From Acinetobacter sp. ANC 4173 (GTDB taxonomy: Bacteria > Pseudomonadota > Gammaproteobacteria > Pseudomonadales > Moraxellaceae): a DNA stretch of 64,000 nt. The position numbers and the translations under genes were made by a program. The notes below the pieces were generated by a model. That model saw nothing but the letters and a program-made list of their open reading frames with translations, did not search any database and was not told where the DNA came from. Where the stretch lies: contig NZ_SJOF01000017.1 in NCBI RefSeq assembly GCF_004331255.1, forward strand, positions 1-64,000, given 5' to 3'. This document shows, in pieces, positions 29,786 to 39,419 of this stretch (position 1 is its first letter; each line of letters begins with the position of its first letter).

Positions 29786-30266
29786 CCTCTTGATATTTCA
29801 ATTTATCAAGTGTTCCATATGTAACCTCTGCTACCCTATTCTCAACAATATAAAATTTAACACCATTATTATTGTCAAATTGGTGCTGCAAATAGTACGT
29901 ATTATCATCATATGCACTTTTCACCAAAATCAAGTCTTTAACCTTAGATTTTAAATCTTCAACAGAAAGTCCCTTAAATGTAGATTTTTGATATGAAGCA
30001 GTAGAAAGCTTATTATCAAAGACCAAATAGCTAATATTTTCATCCTTATTTTCTGCGTACAAACAATTATCAATAATCTCTGTATCATCCACTTGCTTTA
30101 CAAGGCCTTCTTTTTCCAACTTAATGTAATCTTCACCGATATCCATATTTTTAAATTCAGACAATAAACCATTTAATAAATAATTATTATCAACTATTTT
30201 TGTTTCTTCTTTGACATTACATGCTATCAAGATAAAAAATAAAGGAAAAATACATAGTTTATACAT
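29775..30266 (-). CDS. Lipoprotein, probable immunity protein for the intact effector
   Basis: A 163-residue protein with signal peptide and lipobox (LIAC, Cys 16). Acidic, Asn/Asp/Lys-rich, with a Cys near residue 68 and a terminal Cys (EGCS). It starts 2 bases after the effector stop, as expected for an effector-immunity pair. An envelope anchor is where protection from a peptidoglycan hydrolase is needed. It resembles the lipoprotein at 29074-29595 in order of motifs. It is not matched to a named family. Its terminator overlaps the stop codon. Confidence 0.7.
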   Translation of the reverse strand: MYKLCIFPLFFILIACNVKEETKIVDNNYLLNGLLSEFKNMDIGEDYIKLEKEGLVKQVDDTEIIDNCLYAENKDENISYLVFDNKLSTASYQKSTFKGLSVEDLKSKVKDLILVKSAYDDNTYYLQHQFDNNNGVKFYIVENRVAEVTYGTLDKLKYQEGCS

Positions 30267-30268
30267 TA

Positions 30269-32686
30269 TTAAATATCCTCAATTTTAGGCAAGCATGCGC
30301 CAATATGTAAATGGTGGTAATGATTATTTGCATAGCTTGTGCCTGATATTTTGGGTTTCTTGCTATAACCATCCTGAGTATAAAACACTGTAAAACCAAA
30401 CTTTCTTAACTCACGAACTAGAGTAATATTCCGTTGTTCATCATAATCATTATTTTGTGTCCAAATTGCGTTAGTTCTATGTGCATTCTTTTTTCCTATG
30501 TATCTAAAATCACATGCTTCACCATTACGATGTGTAACACTTGGTGCCTGTGAACTACCATCAATAAGGCTTCCTCCTGAACTTGGGTATTCCTCATAAC
30601 CGAGACTCATGAATGTACCAAGAACTCCTGACATGGTAATACCATTTAAATAAAATCTAATATTCCCTCCTGTCATAAACCATTTATATCCAATATTTCC
30701 ACTCTTATAAGAGCCATGTTCTGTAAAATCAATGAGATAACAACTTCCATAGATAACCTCATTTCCTGCTTTACGCATAGGCGCTTTAACAAATTTAGAT
30801 TTCCCTAAATTATGAGTCTTACCATTCTGGTCATAATAAATGAACTCAGCAAAACCAGTTGCAGCTTTATTCTCTCTTTTGATTTTTCCATCATGATAAA
30901 TATGATATCGAGTCGTATCACTTGTTGGCGGTGATTGATTACTTACCGTTGTTAATGGCTTTCCTCCACTTTCAGTATACGTATTATTTTGCTTCGTTTG
31001 ATTCTTCTTATCTGCCTCAGTTTTTGCTTTTTCTGCTTCTTCTTTTGCTTTCTTTTCCTGCACTTCTTTCTGCTGTTGTTGCTTTTTTAGATCTTCGGCC
31101 TGCTTACGCTTTGCATCTGCAACTTCATATAGTTTCGATGCCTGAACAGCGCTACCATTTACGGTAAAGGGCGTAGTTGAGCTTGATTTTTCAACACGAC
31201 TTAAAACTAAACTTTTTCCTTTTATGCCAAAGCCAAAAACAAAACCCGTTAACATTCGCACATTTATTACACCGCGATTATTTGTTCTTTTCGGTATTTC
31301 TCGGCCTCGATAAAAGAGACTAAACAATGTATTTGGGACAATTTCATCATCTTGAGTTACTGAAATATTAAAAGAATGTACAGGAAGCTTCACTTTAACT
31401 GTTTTATTTTTCAATGCGGCGCTAACTTGAAAATGATGAATTACCTGTTTCTGTCCATCACCTTCTACTGAAACCTCAATATCTTGCCCTTCCTCCGCAT
31501 TAATCCCTTGCTTAATCCCACGACTATCAGCTGTATGCTTTTTAATATTACCTTTATAGGTAAGAAAAAAATTCATATTAGAGATTGCCTTACCAGAATC
31601 GCCTTCGACTATTTCAATATTAAAGTTTACATCTTTAGATGCAGGAGTTACATTTGCCTCTTGAGATGTCGAAGATTGTCCTTGTTCATTTCTTACTTCT
31701 TGAGGTGTTTTATTAACCTGAGGTCTCGGTTGAGGCGTACTATCTGTCTCTAAAGTTGCTGAATGGCTTGTAACTTTAAAATCACTTAAAGTTGCTTTTT
31801 GTTTTTCATTTGCTTTTTGAATAATACTATTCGACTCTTTTCCATCAGCAACAATTTTTATTTCTGTATTTGGGTTTCTAACAATAACAGGAAGGTTACC
31901 ATTCTCATCACTCTTAACCTTAACTCTTGTTTCTCCTGAAATATATTTACCATTGTTTTTGGAAATAATTGTTACTTCTTTATTTTTTAATTCTAAGCCT
32001 GAACTATCTTTTAGAGTAATATAAATTTTTCTTTTGCAACAGCTTTCTAAATCAAAACCACTGAACATTGATAAGTATGAAGAAATATGTGTTCCATTAT
32101 CATCAGATACAGCTGATTTTGTTTTAAATATAGGTGAGCCAAGAAAAGTTGCTAGTCCTCCTTCACCCATTAAATGAGCACCAGCTATTGCTCCCGATTC
32201 AGTTACCTCAACCCCGTTAATAATTTTTCCATAATATTGATTGAAATTTAATATCTGCATACGTTTACATAAAAAATTTATCCAATCACTCACTGCCATT
32301 AATTGTAATTCAGGCTTTGTAAGAAAATCATTGAAAGAATGAATTCCATTCTTACCTGACCATTCCCCTTTCCAGTCATTTTTATCAAAAGTTGTCCTAA
32401 TCGTATTTATTCTTTGCTTCTCTTTCTCTGGGTTTAGCTTTCTAAAATCTACACCTAAATCTCCTAAATAATATCCAGTTTCAAATAACGCAGACTCTCC
32501 CATTTGAAAAAAACCACGATATCCTCCTGAGCTTTTTTTAGCTGCTGCTATTATATTGGATTTGTGGTTTAAGCTTAGTTTCAAATCAGCACTTGATTCT
32601 TTATAGCTAACAGCTTGTATAAATCCATTTCTATTTAATTCAAAATCTTGTACTGATCCATCTTGAAATTTTATAGTCTTTTTCAT
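30269..32686 (-). CDS. VgrG-linked peptidoglycan-hydrolase effector, two catalytic domains
   Basis: An 805-residue protein. Residues about 30-215 look like a lysozyme/transglycosylase-type domain (YRGFFQMGESAL, AGAHLMGEGG). About 216-500 holds two or three beta-sandwich repeats with carboxypeptidase-regulatory-like turns. About 520-560 is a Lys/Glu/Gln coiled coil. About 595-805 is a LAS-type metallopeptidase-like domain with HRNGEACD (H-x6-D, near 720) and HHLH (near 788), the zinc motif of M15/M74-like enzymes. There is no signal peptide. It follows vgrG and a secreted protein (TAATG overlap) and precedes a lipoprotein. Attack on both glycan strands and peptide stems of rivals is the likely role (inference). 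Very AT-rich. Confidence 0.75.
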   Translation of the reverse strand: MKKTIKFQDGSVQDFELNRNGFIQAVSYKESSADLKLSLNHKSNIIAAAKKSSGGYRGFFQMGESALFETGYYLGDLGVDFRKLNPEKEKQRINTIRTTFDKNDWKGEWSGKNGIHSFNDFLTKPELQLMAVSDWINFLCKRMQILNFNQYYGKIINGVEVTESGAIAGAHLMGEGGLATFLGSPIFKTKSAVSDDNGTHISSYLSMFSGFDLESCCKRKIYITLKDSSGLELKNKEVTIISKNNGKYISGETRVKVKSDENGNLPVIVRNPNTEIKIVADGKESNSIIQKANEKQKATLSDFKVTSHSATLETDSTPQPRPQVNKTPQEVRNEQGQSSTSQEANVTPASKDVNFNIEIVEGDSGKAISNMNFFLTYKGNIKKHTADSRGIKQGINAEEGQDIEVSVEGDGQKQVIHHFQVSAALKNKTVKVKLPVHSFNISVTQDDEIVPNTLFSLFYRGREIPKRTNNRGVINVRMLTGFVFGFGIKGKSLVLSRVEKSSSTTPFTVNGSAVQASKLYEVADAKRKQAEDLKKQQQQKEVQEKKAKEEAEKAKTEADKKNQTKQNNTYTESGGKPLTTVSNQSPPTSDTTRYHIYHDGKIKRENKAATGFAEFIYYDQNGKTHNLGKSKFVKAPMRKAGNEVIYGSCYLIDFTEHGSYKSGNIGYKWFMTGGNIRFYLNGITMSGVLGTFMSLGYEEYPSSGGSLIDGSSQAPSVTHRNGEACDFRYIGKKNAHRTNAIWTQNNDYDEQRNITLVRELRKFGFTVFYTQDGYSKKPKISGTSYANNHYHHLHIGACLPKIEDI

Positions 32687-33219
32687 TATTTAAACCTGTC
32701 ATGAATCTTATATTTAGAAATATTACTAATAGATGTTTCTCTGAATAAATACCCATTTAAAGCTGATACAATATTTGCATCTTCTCCAACTTTACTACAA
32801 GATAAATTCACATCTACGGAATCTTCTTTTCTAAACCCACCTTTAATTTTTTTTCGATCTATTTCTCTTGAATATGCGAATGAATTAATATCATTATAAA
32901 TCATGATAAGATCAGTTTTATTATGTTTCATTTCCGCCCAATAAATATAATAATTTTTATTTTTATACTGAACATGGTTACATGTTCCTGTAGATGTCCA
33001 ATTTTTATCTTTTAAATCAAAGCCAATTTTTTTTGCTATTTTTTTGTTTTCTTTATTAAAGTTATCTTCCCATATATCAGGACACTGAACATCTTCTAAT
33101 ACAATTACTTGTACTGCTGGCTCGCTCCAATATTTCATACATTCTTTAGCACTTCCTGCATGTAAATTTATACTATTTAGCAAAATACATGCACCAATCA
33201 TTATCTTTACAGTTTTCAT
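32686..33219 (-). CDS. Secreted Cys-containing protein between vgrG and the effector
   Basis: 177 residues starting MKTVKIMIG, with a signal peptide ending near LHAGS. The mature part has four Cys (KECMKYW, VQCPDIW, GTCNHV, LSCSKV), probably two disulphides, and many Lys/Asn. It is not a DUF4123-type adaptor and I recognise no family. It begins 7 bases after the vgrG stop and ends in TAATG overlap with the effector. It may be a second immunity protein or a left-over from an earlier module. A Met 11 codons upstream lies inside the end of vgrG and is not preferred. Confidence 0.6.
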   Translation of the reverse strand: MKTVKIMIGACILLNSINLHAGSAKECMKYWSEPAVQVIVLEDVQCPDIWEDNFNKENKKIAKKIGFDLKDKNWTSTGTCNHVQYKNKNYYIYWAEMKHNKTDLIMIYNDINSFAYSREIDRKKIKGGFRKEDSVDVNLSCSKVGEDANIVSALNGYLFRETSISNISKYKIHDRFK

Positions 33220-33226
33220 TATTAAA

Positions 33227-36200
33227 TTAATCCTTAAGTCCAAAACTTTCAAAATCTGCTTTTAAATCTGTATCTTCAATATGCTCATCACTATCGTGCT
33301 CATGGTTATGACCATCATCACCACCGCAACAAGCCTCATCTGAACCATGACCTTGCCCTTCCGTGATCACTTCTTCAACCAGTTGTAGCTTATCTGAACT
33401 GTCATCATTCTTACCAAGTAAAAGAATTTCGACGCTATCTGGGTTATCACTAAAGATCCGCCCCGTCCTTGCGAACTGATCAAGAAAACCGATGTATTCT
33501 GTTTTCTTAGCATGATTAACAACTTTATATTTAAATCCATCTTTCAATAAATCAGCATTAACCAACTCGCTAAAATCAAACCGACGACTAAAGACTCCGC
33601 TCTCAGGCATTTTTGGCAACTCAGCATTGACTGTTGCCCCACCCGTAAATACATGCTGCCCAGCCTTACTCTCAAACTTACCACCCGTCGTTGAAAATAC
33701 GCCGTCAGCATTAATCTTGATTTGAGAACCACCTGCAGTAAGTAGAATTTCTTTAGCGCTGGTGATTTCAATCTTATCTTCGGTAGAGATCAGTTTAATG
33801 ACCTTCTTGGCGATTGCTTCAATCGCATCATCCTGTGCTTGTAACTCCAATTTTCCTTTTGCTGCATAAGCTCTAAAGCCCTTTTGTGCAGCAAACAAAC
33901 TAATCTTGTCCTGTGCATGCCCAATAATATTTTTCTGCGCACTCAGGTTAATTGACCCACTAGCACTTTGCGCAATGTCCTGCGAAGCTTGCAAAATAAT
34001 GTTTTCAGGTGTTGTCAAAGCAATCCCATTAGGCGATGCCAACAACATCAATGCCTGTCTAAAAATCTTGCCTTGTTCTTGCTGCTTTGCATCAGAACTA
34101 CTTTCTAGACCTTGGGTATATCCCTCCATAAAGCCTTGTAAAGAATCCAATGCTTTGGATGGTGTAACTTCTAATTTATTTCCTTTATGAAAAGTTCCAC
34201 ACGCACTCATCAAGTCAAAATCTTGAATATCAACATTGGCTAAAACTTTTCCAACTTCCTGAATACTCTCAAAAGGGTTTTGCTGAATTCGATCCTTGAT
34301 ACTCGCCAATTTACCTTTAACCAGATCAGCGCCATGTTCTTCAACATTTTCAATAAATGCTTTTAAATTTTCAGCAGCATCTTTGGCATCACTAAAGAAT
34401 GCATTGAACTCCTCTACAACGGTTTTGGTATCGCCCCCTAATGCGCCGATGTCTGCAATAAAACCGCCGCAATCTTTTAATGCATGAATTGGATCTTTAT
34501 TCATACTTTCTTTGAACAGATTTAATGTGCTTTCTAGCGCTTGCCCTGTGGTTTTTAACTCGAGTGATTGAATAAACTTCGGCAACCGATGAAGCACATT
34601 CAAGGCATCCGTTTGCTGTTTCACCGCAATTTCGCTCAGTACATTCATACTGTCATAGCCCTGTGAAAGCAAAGACTGCGCTTGGGCTGCTTCTAAGTGG
34701 TCAGCAATCGCTTGCTCTTGTGCATAAGTACTAATCAGCATACCTTTGCCAGCACGCAGCGCTCCCCAAGCATCAGTTCTGAGTTCAAACCCCTCCCCAC
34801 GACCACTGCTTTGCTCAGTTTCTTTAGGATGGCTAAGATTACCCAAATTCAATTGGGTTGCAGCATGGCTACTTTGCAACTGGGCACTGATCTGACCCGT
34901 CGTATCATCAAAACGCAACTGATTAAAACCACCTCCATCCACTTCTTGAGAACGTATTCCACTCAATTTCTTAGTCGAAGGTAATTGTCCTTTCACATCA
35001 AAACGCGTTGGATAACGCTCAGCTTCATGAATACGCCCAGTGATAAAAGGTCGGTCAACGCTGCCATCAAAGAAATCAATCACCACCAATTCACCGACAC
35101 GTGGCAGAAAACGGACACCATAGCCTTCACCTGCCCACGGCGTTAAAACATCCACCCATGCTGAATCCGTGTCATTTTGATTGCTACCTGCACCGTCGTC
35201 ATGCTGATGATCGGAAGATTGGGTAAAGAGAAAACGAACTTTAATTCTGCCCCACTCGTCCACATAAATTTTCTCGCCTTCTGGTCCAACTACACGAGCA
35301 TGCTGCGGGTAGGCAATGGGGCGATGTTTTAGGGGATGATATTCAGGTAAAATTCTTATTTGTCGACGAACTAGCGTAAGTTCATTGGCTTGACGCTCTT
35401 CAGATGATCTACGAGAAAAATGACTAGATTCCAACAAATGACGCACTTGATTTTGTAATTCAACCGGCAAATTGTTTTGGTTATAAAACTGCTTTTCGTA
35501 AATCAAAAACTGCTTATCGGCACCTGTGTGTTGGTCAATTTCGGGATGTCCTTGCAATTCAAACCAATACCCCACTTGCGCATCACGCACACTAGTCTGC
35601 GCTTTAAAGTATTTGGCACAAGCAGCTTGATACTGCCCCAAATTCGCATTGAGTTTTTCTAATTGTTGTGTGCCTGATGCTGTGGTCTGATCGGCGCCCG
35701 TTAGGTCTGAAATCCAAGCAGGCGTAATTGACCACGCCTGTTCCAAGCTGAGGCTTTCATTGGCATAACTTTCACTCTGCTGATGGCTACTCAACAACGA
35801 GCCACTCCCATCGTCCTGATGCAAAGTATCTGCTTGCCAACGTTGAACCGAACTGGCAGTCGACTGTAATTGTCGATGGGCTACCAAACTGGTCATACTA
35901 TCAAAATGCTCGGTAGCATGACTGCGATGAAAACGGATAATGCCTCGATTCAAAGTGCTAAATTGCAACTGATCATCTATCAATCTTAATTTTTGTGGCT
36001 GAATCGCTTGCAAAGCATGGCTGACTATCAGATGGGTTTCATCAACCAGCCAATTGATGCCTTCGCTACGCCATAGACGGGTTAAAAACTCATAATCGGT
36101 TTCGTTCGCCTGCATCACAAATGGACGAACATCATAATTTTGAGTTAACCCTGAAAGATCTAGACTAAGGCTAGCATTAAACAACGCGCTTTTTTCCTGC

Positions 36201-36622
36201 CATTCCTTAAATAGAATTTCACTAATTTCAGGCACGCTTTTATTCATAAATACGCGACTGTTACGTCGTTTATGCCAAAGCGCCGTTGCATCTTGCAACA
36301 CCAACCGATAAACCGTAAAAGCGCCATCGCTTTGTAATTGGCTGGCTTGGGTAATGATGCCTGTAATGCGTGCCAATTGCCCCATATCGGTCACTTGATC
36401 GACCGCCACTTGGCAACCCATAAATTGCTTTAAGGCCAGATGAGCATTGGTTGATAAACAGGTTAATTCGAGTTCTAAGCCAACATTGAGCGCATGTTTC
36501 CCCTCAATACGCTGTAGAAAGACCTGCGTATTCAGCTCCGCATTGGAAAATTGGACGTGAATAGCCCTTTTCAGTGTCGTTAGACCAAATTGATCTAAAA
36601 CACGATGAATATGATTCAACAT
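33227..36622 (-). CDS. vgrG: Type VI secretion VgrG spike protein with C-terminal extension
   Basis: 1131 residues. N-terminal gp27-like part (about 1-390) with the phage-tail-hub sequence YDVRPFVMQANETDYEFL, then the OB/gp5-like part (WGRIKVRFLFTQSS, WAGEGYGVRFLPRVGELVVIDFFDG near 460-530), a DUF2345 region (about 780-960: LASPNGIALTTPENI, ISLFAAQKG), and a C-terminal extension ending in a His/Asp/Cys-rich tail (ACCGGDDGHNHEHDSDEH near 1100). The spike is loaded on the Hcp tube and carries the effector encoded downstream. No tss genes are in the window, so it is an orphan VgrG cluster. Less AT-rich than the genes it serves. Confidence 0.93.
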   Translation of the reverse strand: MLNHIHRVLDQFGLTTLKRAIHVQFSNAELNTQVFLQRIEGKHALNVGLELELTCLSTNAHLALKQFMGCQVAVDQVTDMGQLARITGIITQASQLQSDGAFTVYRLVLQDATALWHKRRNSRVFMNKSVPEISEILFKEWQEKSALFNASLSLDLSGLTQNYDVRPFVMQANETDYEFLTRLWRSEGINWLVDETHLIVSHALQAIQPQKLRLIDDQLQFSTLNRGIIRFHRSHATEHFDSMTSLVAHRQLQSTASSVQRWQADTLHQDDGSGSLLSSHQQSESYANESLSLEQAWSITPAWISDLTGADQTTASGTQQLEKLNANLGQYQAACAKYFKAQTSVRDAQVGYWFELQGHPEIDQHTGADKQFLIYEKQFYNQNNLPVELQNQVRHLLESSHFSRRSSEERQANELTLVRRQIRILPEYHPLKHRPIAYPQHARVVGPEGEKIYVDEWGRIKVRFLFTQSSDHQHDDGAGSNQNDTDSAWVDVLTPWAGEGYGVRFLPRVGELVVIDFFDGSVDRPFITGRIHEAERYPTRFDVKGQLPSTKKLSGIRSQEVDGGGFNQLRFDDTTGQISAQLQSSHAATQLNLGNLSHPKETEQSSGRGEGFELRTDAWGALRAGKGMLISTYAQEQAIADHLEAAQAQSLLSQGYDSMNVLSEIAVKQQTDALNVLHRLPKFIQSLELKTTGQALESTLNLFKESMNKDPIHALKDCGGFIADIGALGGDTKTVVEEFNAFFSDAKDAAENLKAFIENVEEHGADLVKGKLASIKDRIQQNPFESIQEVGKVLANVDIQDFDLMSACGTFHKGNKLEVTPSKALDSLQGFMEGYTQGLESSSDAKQQEQGKIFRQALMLLASPNGIALTTPENIILQASQDIAQSASGSINLSAQKNIIGHAQDKISLFAAQKGFRAYAAKGKLELQAQDDAIEAIAKKVIKLISTEDKIEITSAKEILLTAGGSQIKINADGVFSTTGGKFESKAGQHVFTGGATVNAELPKMPESGVFSRRFDFSELVNADLLKDGFKYKVVNHAKKTEYIGFLDQFARTGRIFSDNPDSVEILLLGKNDDSSDKLQLVEEVITEGQGHGSDEACCGGDDGHNHEHDSDEHIEDTDLKADFESFGLKD

Positions 36623-36771
36623 AGTTGTAATTCGTTATTAAAAGTTATACGTATATTAAGCGCGACATTCTAATGAACCGCTCAAATCCACGTCTAGCTC
36701 TTTTTGTAGTATTTTTATTCGATGTCTATACATACTGTCGAAAAATGTTTTAGGCTCAACACTTGTCCATA

Positions 36772-36797
36772 AAAAAAGAGACTTACGCCTCTTTTTT
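36772..36797. terminator. Terminator between the malic enzyme gene and vgrG
   Basis: Stem AAAAAAGAG / CTCTTTTTT with an 8-base loop, T-runs on both strands. It ends the malic enzyme transcript. The rest of 36623-36771 holds the vgrG promoter region, but no clean -35/-10 pair stands out. Confidence 0.75.
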
Positions 36798-36817
36798 ATA
36801 AAAATCTTTTGATTGGA

Positions 36818-38518
36818 TTAAAAGGTAATCCGACGATATTGACGGTATTCTGGTTTCCAGAAATTCGCTTCAATTGCTTCATGCAATAATTCATCGCTGA
36901 CCATCGGTGCAACACCTGCGTCCATGGCTGTTTTCGCCACTTTAAACGCAATGATTTTAGAAACCTTTTGAATATCATTGATATCTGGTAGTAAATCTGC
37001 ATCGGGATTACTGAGTTTAGGTGAGCAATCGGCCAAGGCATTGCTTGATGCCATGAGCATACTGTCCGTTACACGAGTTGCGCCTGAAGCTACCACGCCC
37101 AAACCAATCCCCGGGAAGATATACGAGTTATTGCATTGTGAAATATTATAAATTTTACCTTGATAATTTACAGGCGCAAACGGACTGCCTGTGGCAATTA
37201 ATGCACGCCCTTCAGTCCACTGTACAATATCCGCAGGTACCGCTTCCACACGCGAAGTTGGATTCGATAATGGCAATATAATCGGAGATTCGCAATTACT
37301 TGCCAAGGTCTTAATCACTTCTTCAGTAAATAGCCCTGGTTGACCCGAAACGCCAATCAACACCGTTGGTTTGGCCTGCTTGACCACATCCAATAAAGAA
37401 ATATGTTCTTCGGCATTACCCCAAGCAGCAACAACTTCAGGTTTTTGTGCCAATTTACGTTGAAAATCAAGTAAATTAGGCTGATTTTCAGTAATCAAAC
37501 CAAAGCGATCCACCATAAAGACACGTGCACGTGCTTCAGCTTCAGTTAAACCTTCTGCCACCATTTGCGCAACGATTTGCTCTGCAATACCACAGCCCGC
37601 AGAACCTGCACCCAAGAAACTAATAATTTGGTCTTTGAGTTGCTTGCCTGCCGCACGTGATGCCGCAATCAAACTCCCTACCGAAACCGCGGCGGTTCCT
37701 TGAATATCATCATTAAAACAGCAGACTTGATCACGGTATTTGTTTAATAATGGCATCGCATTATTTTGCGCGAAATCTTCAAACTGAATCAGTGCTTTCG
37801 GCCAACGACGTTTAATCGCTGCCATCACCTCATCCACAAAGTTGTAGTACTCTTCACCACTGATTCGTGGCTGACTCCAGCCCATATAGATAGGATCATT
37901 CAGCAATTGCTGATTGTTGGTGCCCACGTCAAGGGTAATTGGCAAAGTATAAGCTGGGCTAATTCCACCACATGCGGTATAGAGGGAAAGTTTCCCAATC
38001 GGAATACCCATTCCGCCAATCCCTTGGTCACCCAGACCTAAAATTCGTTCACCATCAGTGATTACAATCACTTTGACATTCTTTTTATTTACATTATGCA
38101 AAATGTCATCGATATGCGCGCGGTCAGGGTATGAAATAAAAATCCCACGATGACGGCGATAGATATCTGAAAAACGCTGACATGCCTCACCCACCGTTGG
38201 CGTGTAAATGATTGGCATCATTTCACTCAGATGATTTTCAATCAGGTGATAAAACAAAGTTTCATTGGTGTCTTGAATATTGCGCAGGTAAATATGCTTA
38301 TTTATCTCATCATTGAAAGCGCAGTATTGTTGGTATGAGCGTTGACTTTGCTCTTCAATCGACTCAATCACATGCGGAACCAAACCATGTAAATTAAAGC
38401 GCGTGCGTTCTTCTTCTGTAAAAGCAGAGCCTTTATTTAATAACGGGAGTTCTAACAGGGTGTTTCCAGCGTACGGGATGTATAAAGGGTATTTCGTCTT
38501 CAATTGTGCAGTTGTCAT
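36818..38518 (-). CDS. maeA: NAD-dependent malic enzyme
   Basis: Oxidative decarboxylation of malate to pyruvate. 566 residues starting [13 protein letters not shown], the SfcA/MaeA length. Motifs: [21 protein letters not shown] (malate/Mn region), [25 protein letters not shown], the metal Asp pair in [23 protein letters not shown] (NAD fold) and [10 protein letters not shown]. The ATG at 38518 is used; a TTG seven codons upstream is unlikely. Single gene with its own terminator. Confidence 0.95.
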   Translation of the reverse strand: MTTAQLKTKYPLYIPYAGNTLLELPLLNKGSAFTEEERTRFNLHGLVPHVIESIEEQSQRSYQQYCAFNDEINKHIYLRNIQDTNETLFYHLIENHLSEMMPIIYTPTVGEACQRFSDIYRRHRGIFISYPDRAHIDDILHNVNKKNVKVIVITDGERILGLGDQGIGGMGIPIGKLSLYTACGGISPAYTLPITLDVGTNNQQLLNDPIYMGWSQPRISGEEYYNFVDEVMAAIKRRWPKALIQFEDFAQNNAMPLLNKYRDQVCCFNDDIQGTAAVSVGSLIAASRAAGKQLKDQIISFLGAGSAGCGIAEQIVAQMVAEGLTEAEARARVFMVDRFGLITENQPNLLDFQRKLAQKPEVVAAWGNAEEHISLLDVVKQAKPTVLIGVSGQPGLFTEEVIKTLASNCESPIILPLSNPTSRVEAVPADIVQWTEGRALIATGSPFAPVNYQGKIYNISQCNNSYIFPGIGLGVVASGATRVTDSMLMASSNALADCSPKLSNPDADLLPDINDIQKVSKIIAFKVAKTAMDAGVAPMVSDELLHEAIEANFWKPEYRQYRRITF

Positions 38519-38539
38519 AACCAGTCTCAGTGCGCGCAA

Positions 38540-38949
38540 TCCTCTCAGCAGGATTACTTTATGTCATCAAATTTCCTTCGATTCGGCGTATAGCTTAGCC
38601 CTATTTTTTTAGTAACGTATATTTAGATACGTGATAATGGTATTAAAATAATTTCGCTATTAAATGAAGCTTGATTGATTGTTTTTTTATATTTATAAAT
38701 TAAATCAATCTCAAAAATATTGCTGACATATTCACAAAATAAAGACATTTAAGCAAGTTAACCAGCAAAATCAGAAATATAAATCATCGTTATTTTCTAT
38801 AATAGTGTTTTAAACAATTAATTCCATTCAGTTCACTAAGTATTTTTTCAAGTGATATTAAAAACCCAAAAAATATCAATAAATAAATATAAAACATATA
38901 CTTAGTAAAAATTAAGACTTTTGGCTAATTTCTTTGATAATTTTTCATC
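38540..38949. other. AT-rich intergenic region, no gene seen
   Basis: About 410 bp between the malic enzyme and DUF2798 genes. It is very AT-rich with stops in all frames. It must hold the malic-enzyme promoter, but I cannot single out a good -35/-10 pair. No hairpin with a T-run and no repeat longer than a few bases stands out. Confidence 0.5.
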
Positions 38950-39234
38950 TTACTTAGGTGGCTGATTAGGCGGCATCTCTACAAGTAGTCCTGTCAATTT
39001 ACGCACCAATGGTAGCATTGCCAAAACCACGGGATAGGCAATTGCCCATGACATCATCCATGCGGAAAACCAAACTGATAAAAACGTATCACTCCACCCC
39101 AAATTACGTAACATATTAATAAAGGAAATAATGCCACTCATTAAGCAGGAAAGAAAAAAAGGCATCACCCAACCCACGAACCTAGTCGGCAATTTCGGAA
39201 TATTTCCAATAATTTTAGGACGTTCTGTGGTCAT
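38950..39234 (-). CDS. DUF2798 membrane protein
   Basis: A 94-residue protein with two membrane helices (about 22-45 and 58-82), matching DUF2798 (LPTRFVGWVMPFFLSCLMSGIISFINM and SAWMMSWAIAYPVVLAMLPLVRKL). Function not known for the family. Divergent from argS. Confidence 0.8.
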   Translation of the reverse strand: MTTERPKIIGNIPKLPTRFVGWVMPFFLSCLMSGIISFINMLRNLGWSDTFLSVWFSAWMMSWAIAYPVVLAMLPLVRKLTGLLVEMPPNQPPK

Positions 39235-39419
39235 CTATTGACTCCAAGATTATGTATTTATTCACTATGCCATAGTTTCTCAAGCAAGATGTGATGCGTC
39301 TCATAAAAACCGAGCTGAAAATTTAAAGACGAATAAAAAACATTCTATAGAAAGGACTCACCTTATTAGTCCGAAATTTGCTATATTTGCTGTTTTCTGC
39401 GACATTTATTTTCGACTTT

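Noticed and set aside
30269..32686. Rhs or polymorphic-toxin repeat protein
   Set aside because: No YD repeats, no Rhs core-end motif; the domains resemble murein hydrolases joined by beta repeats and a coiled coil.
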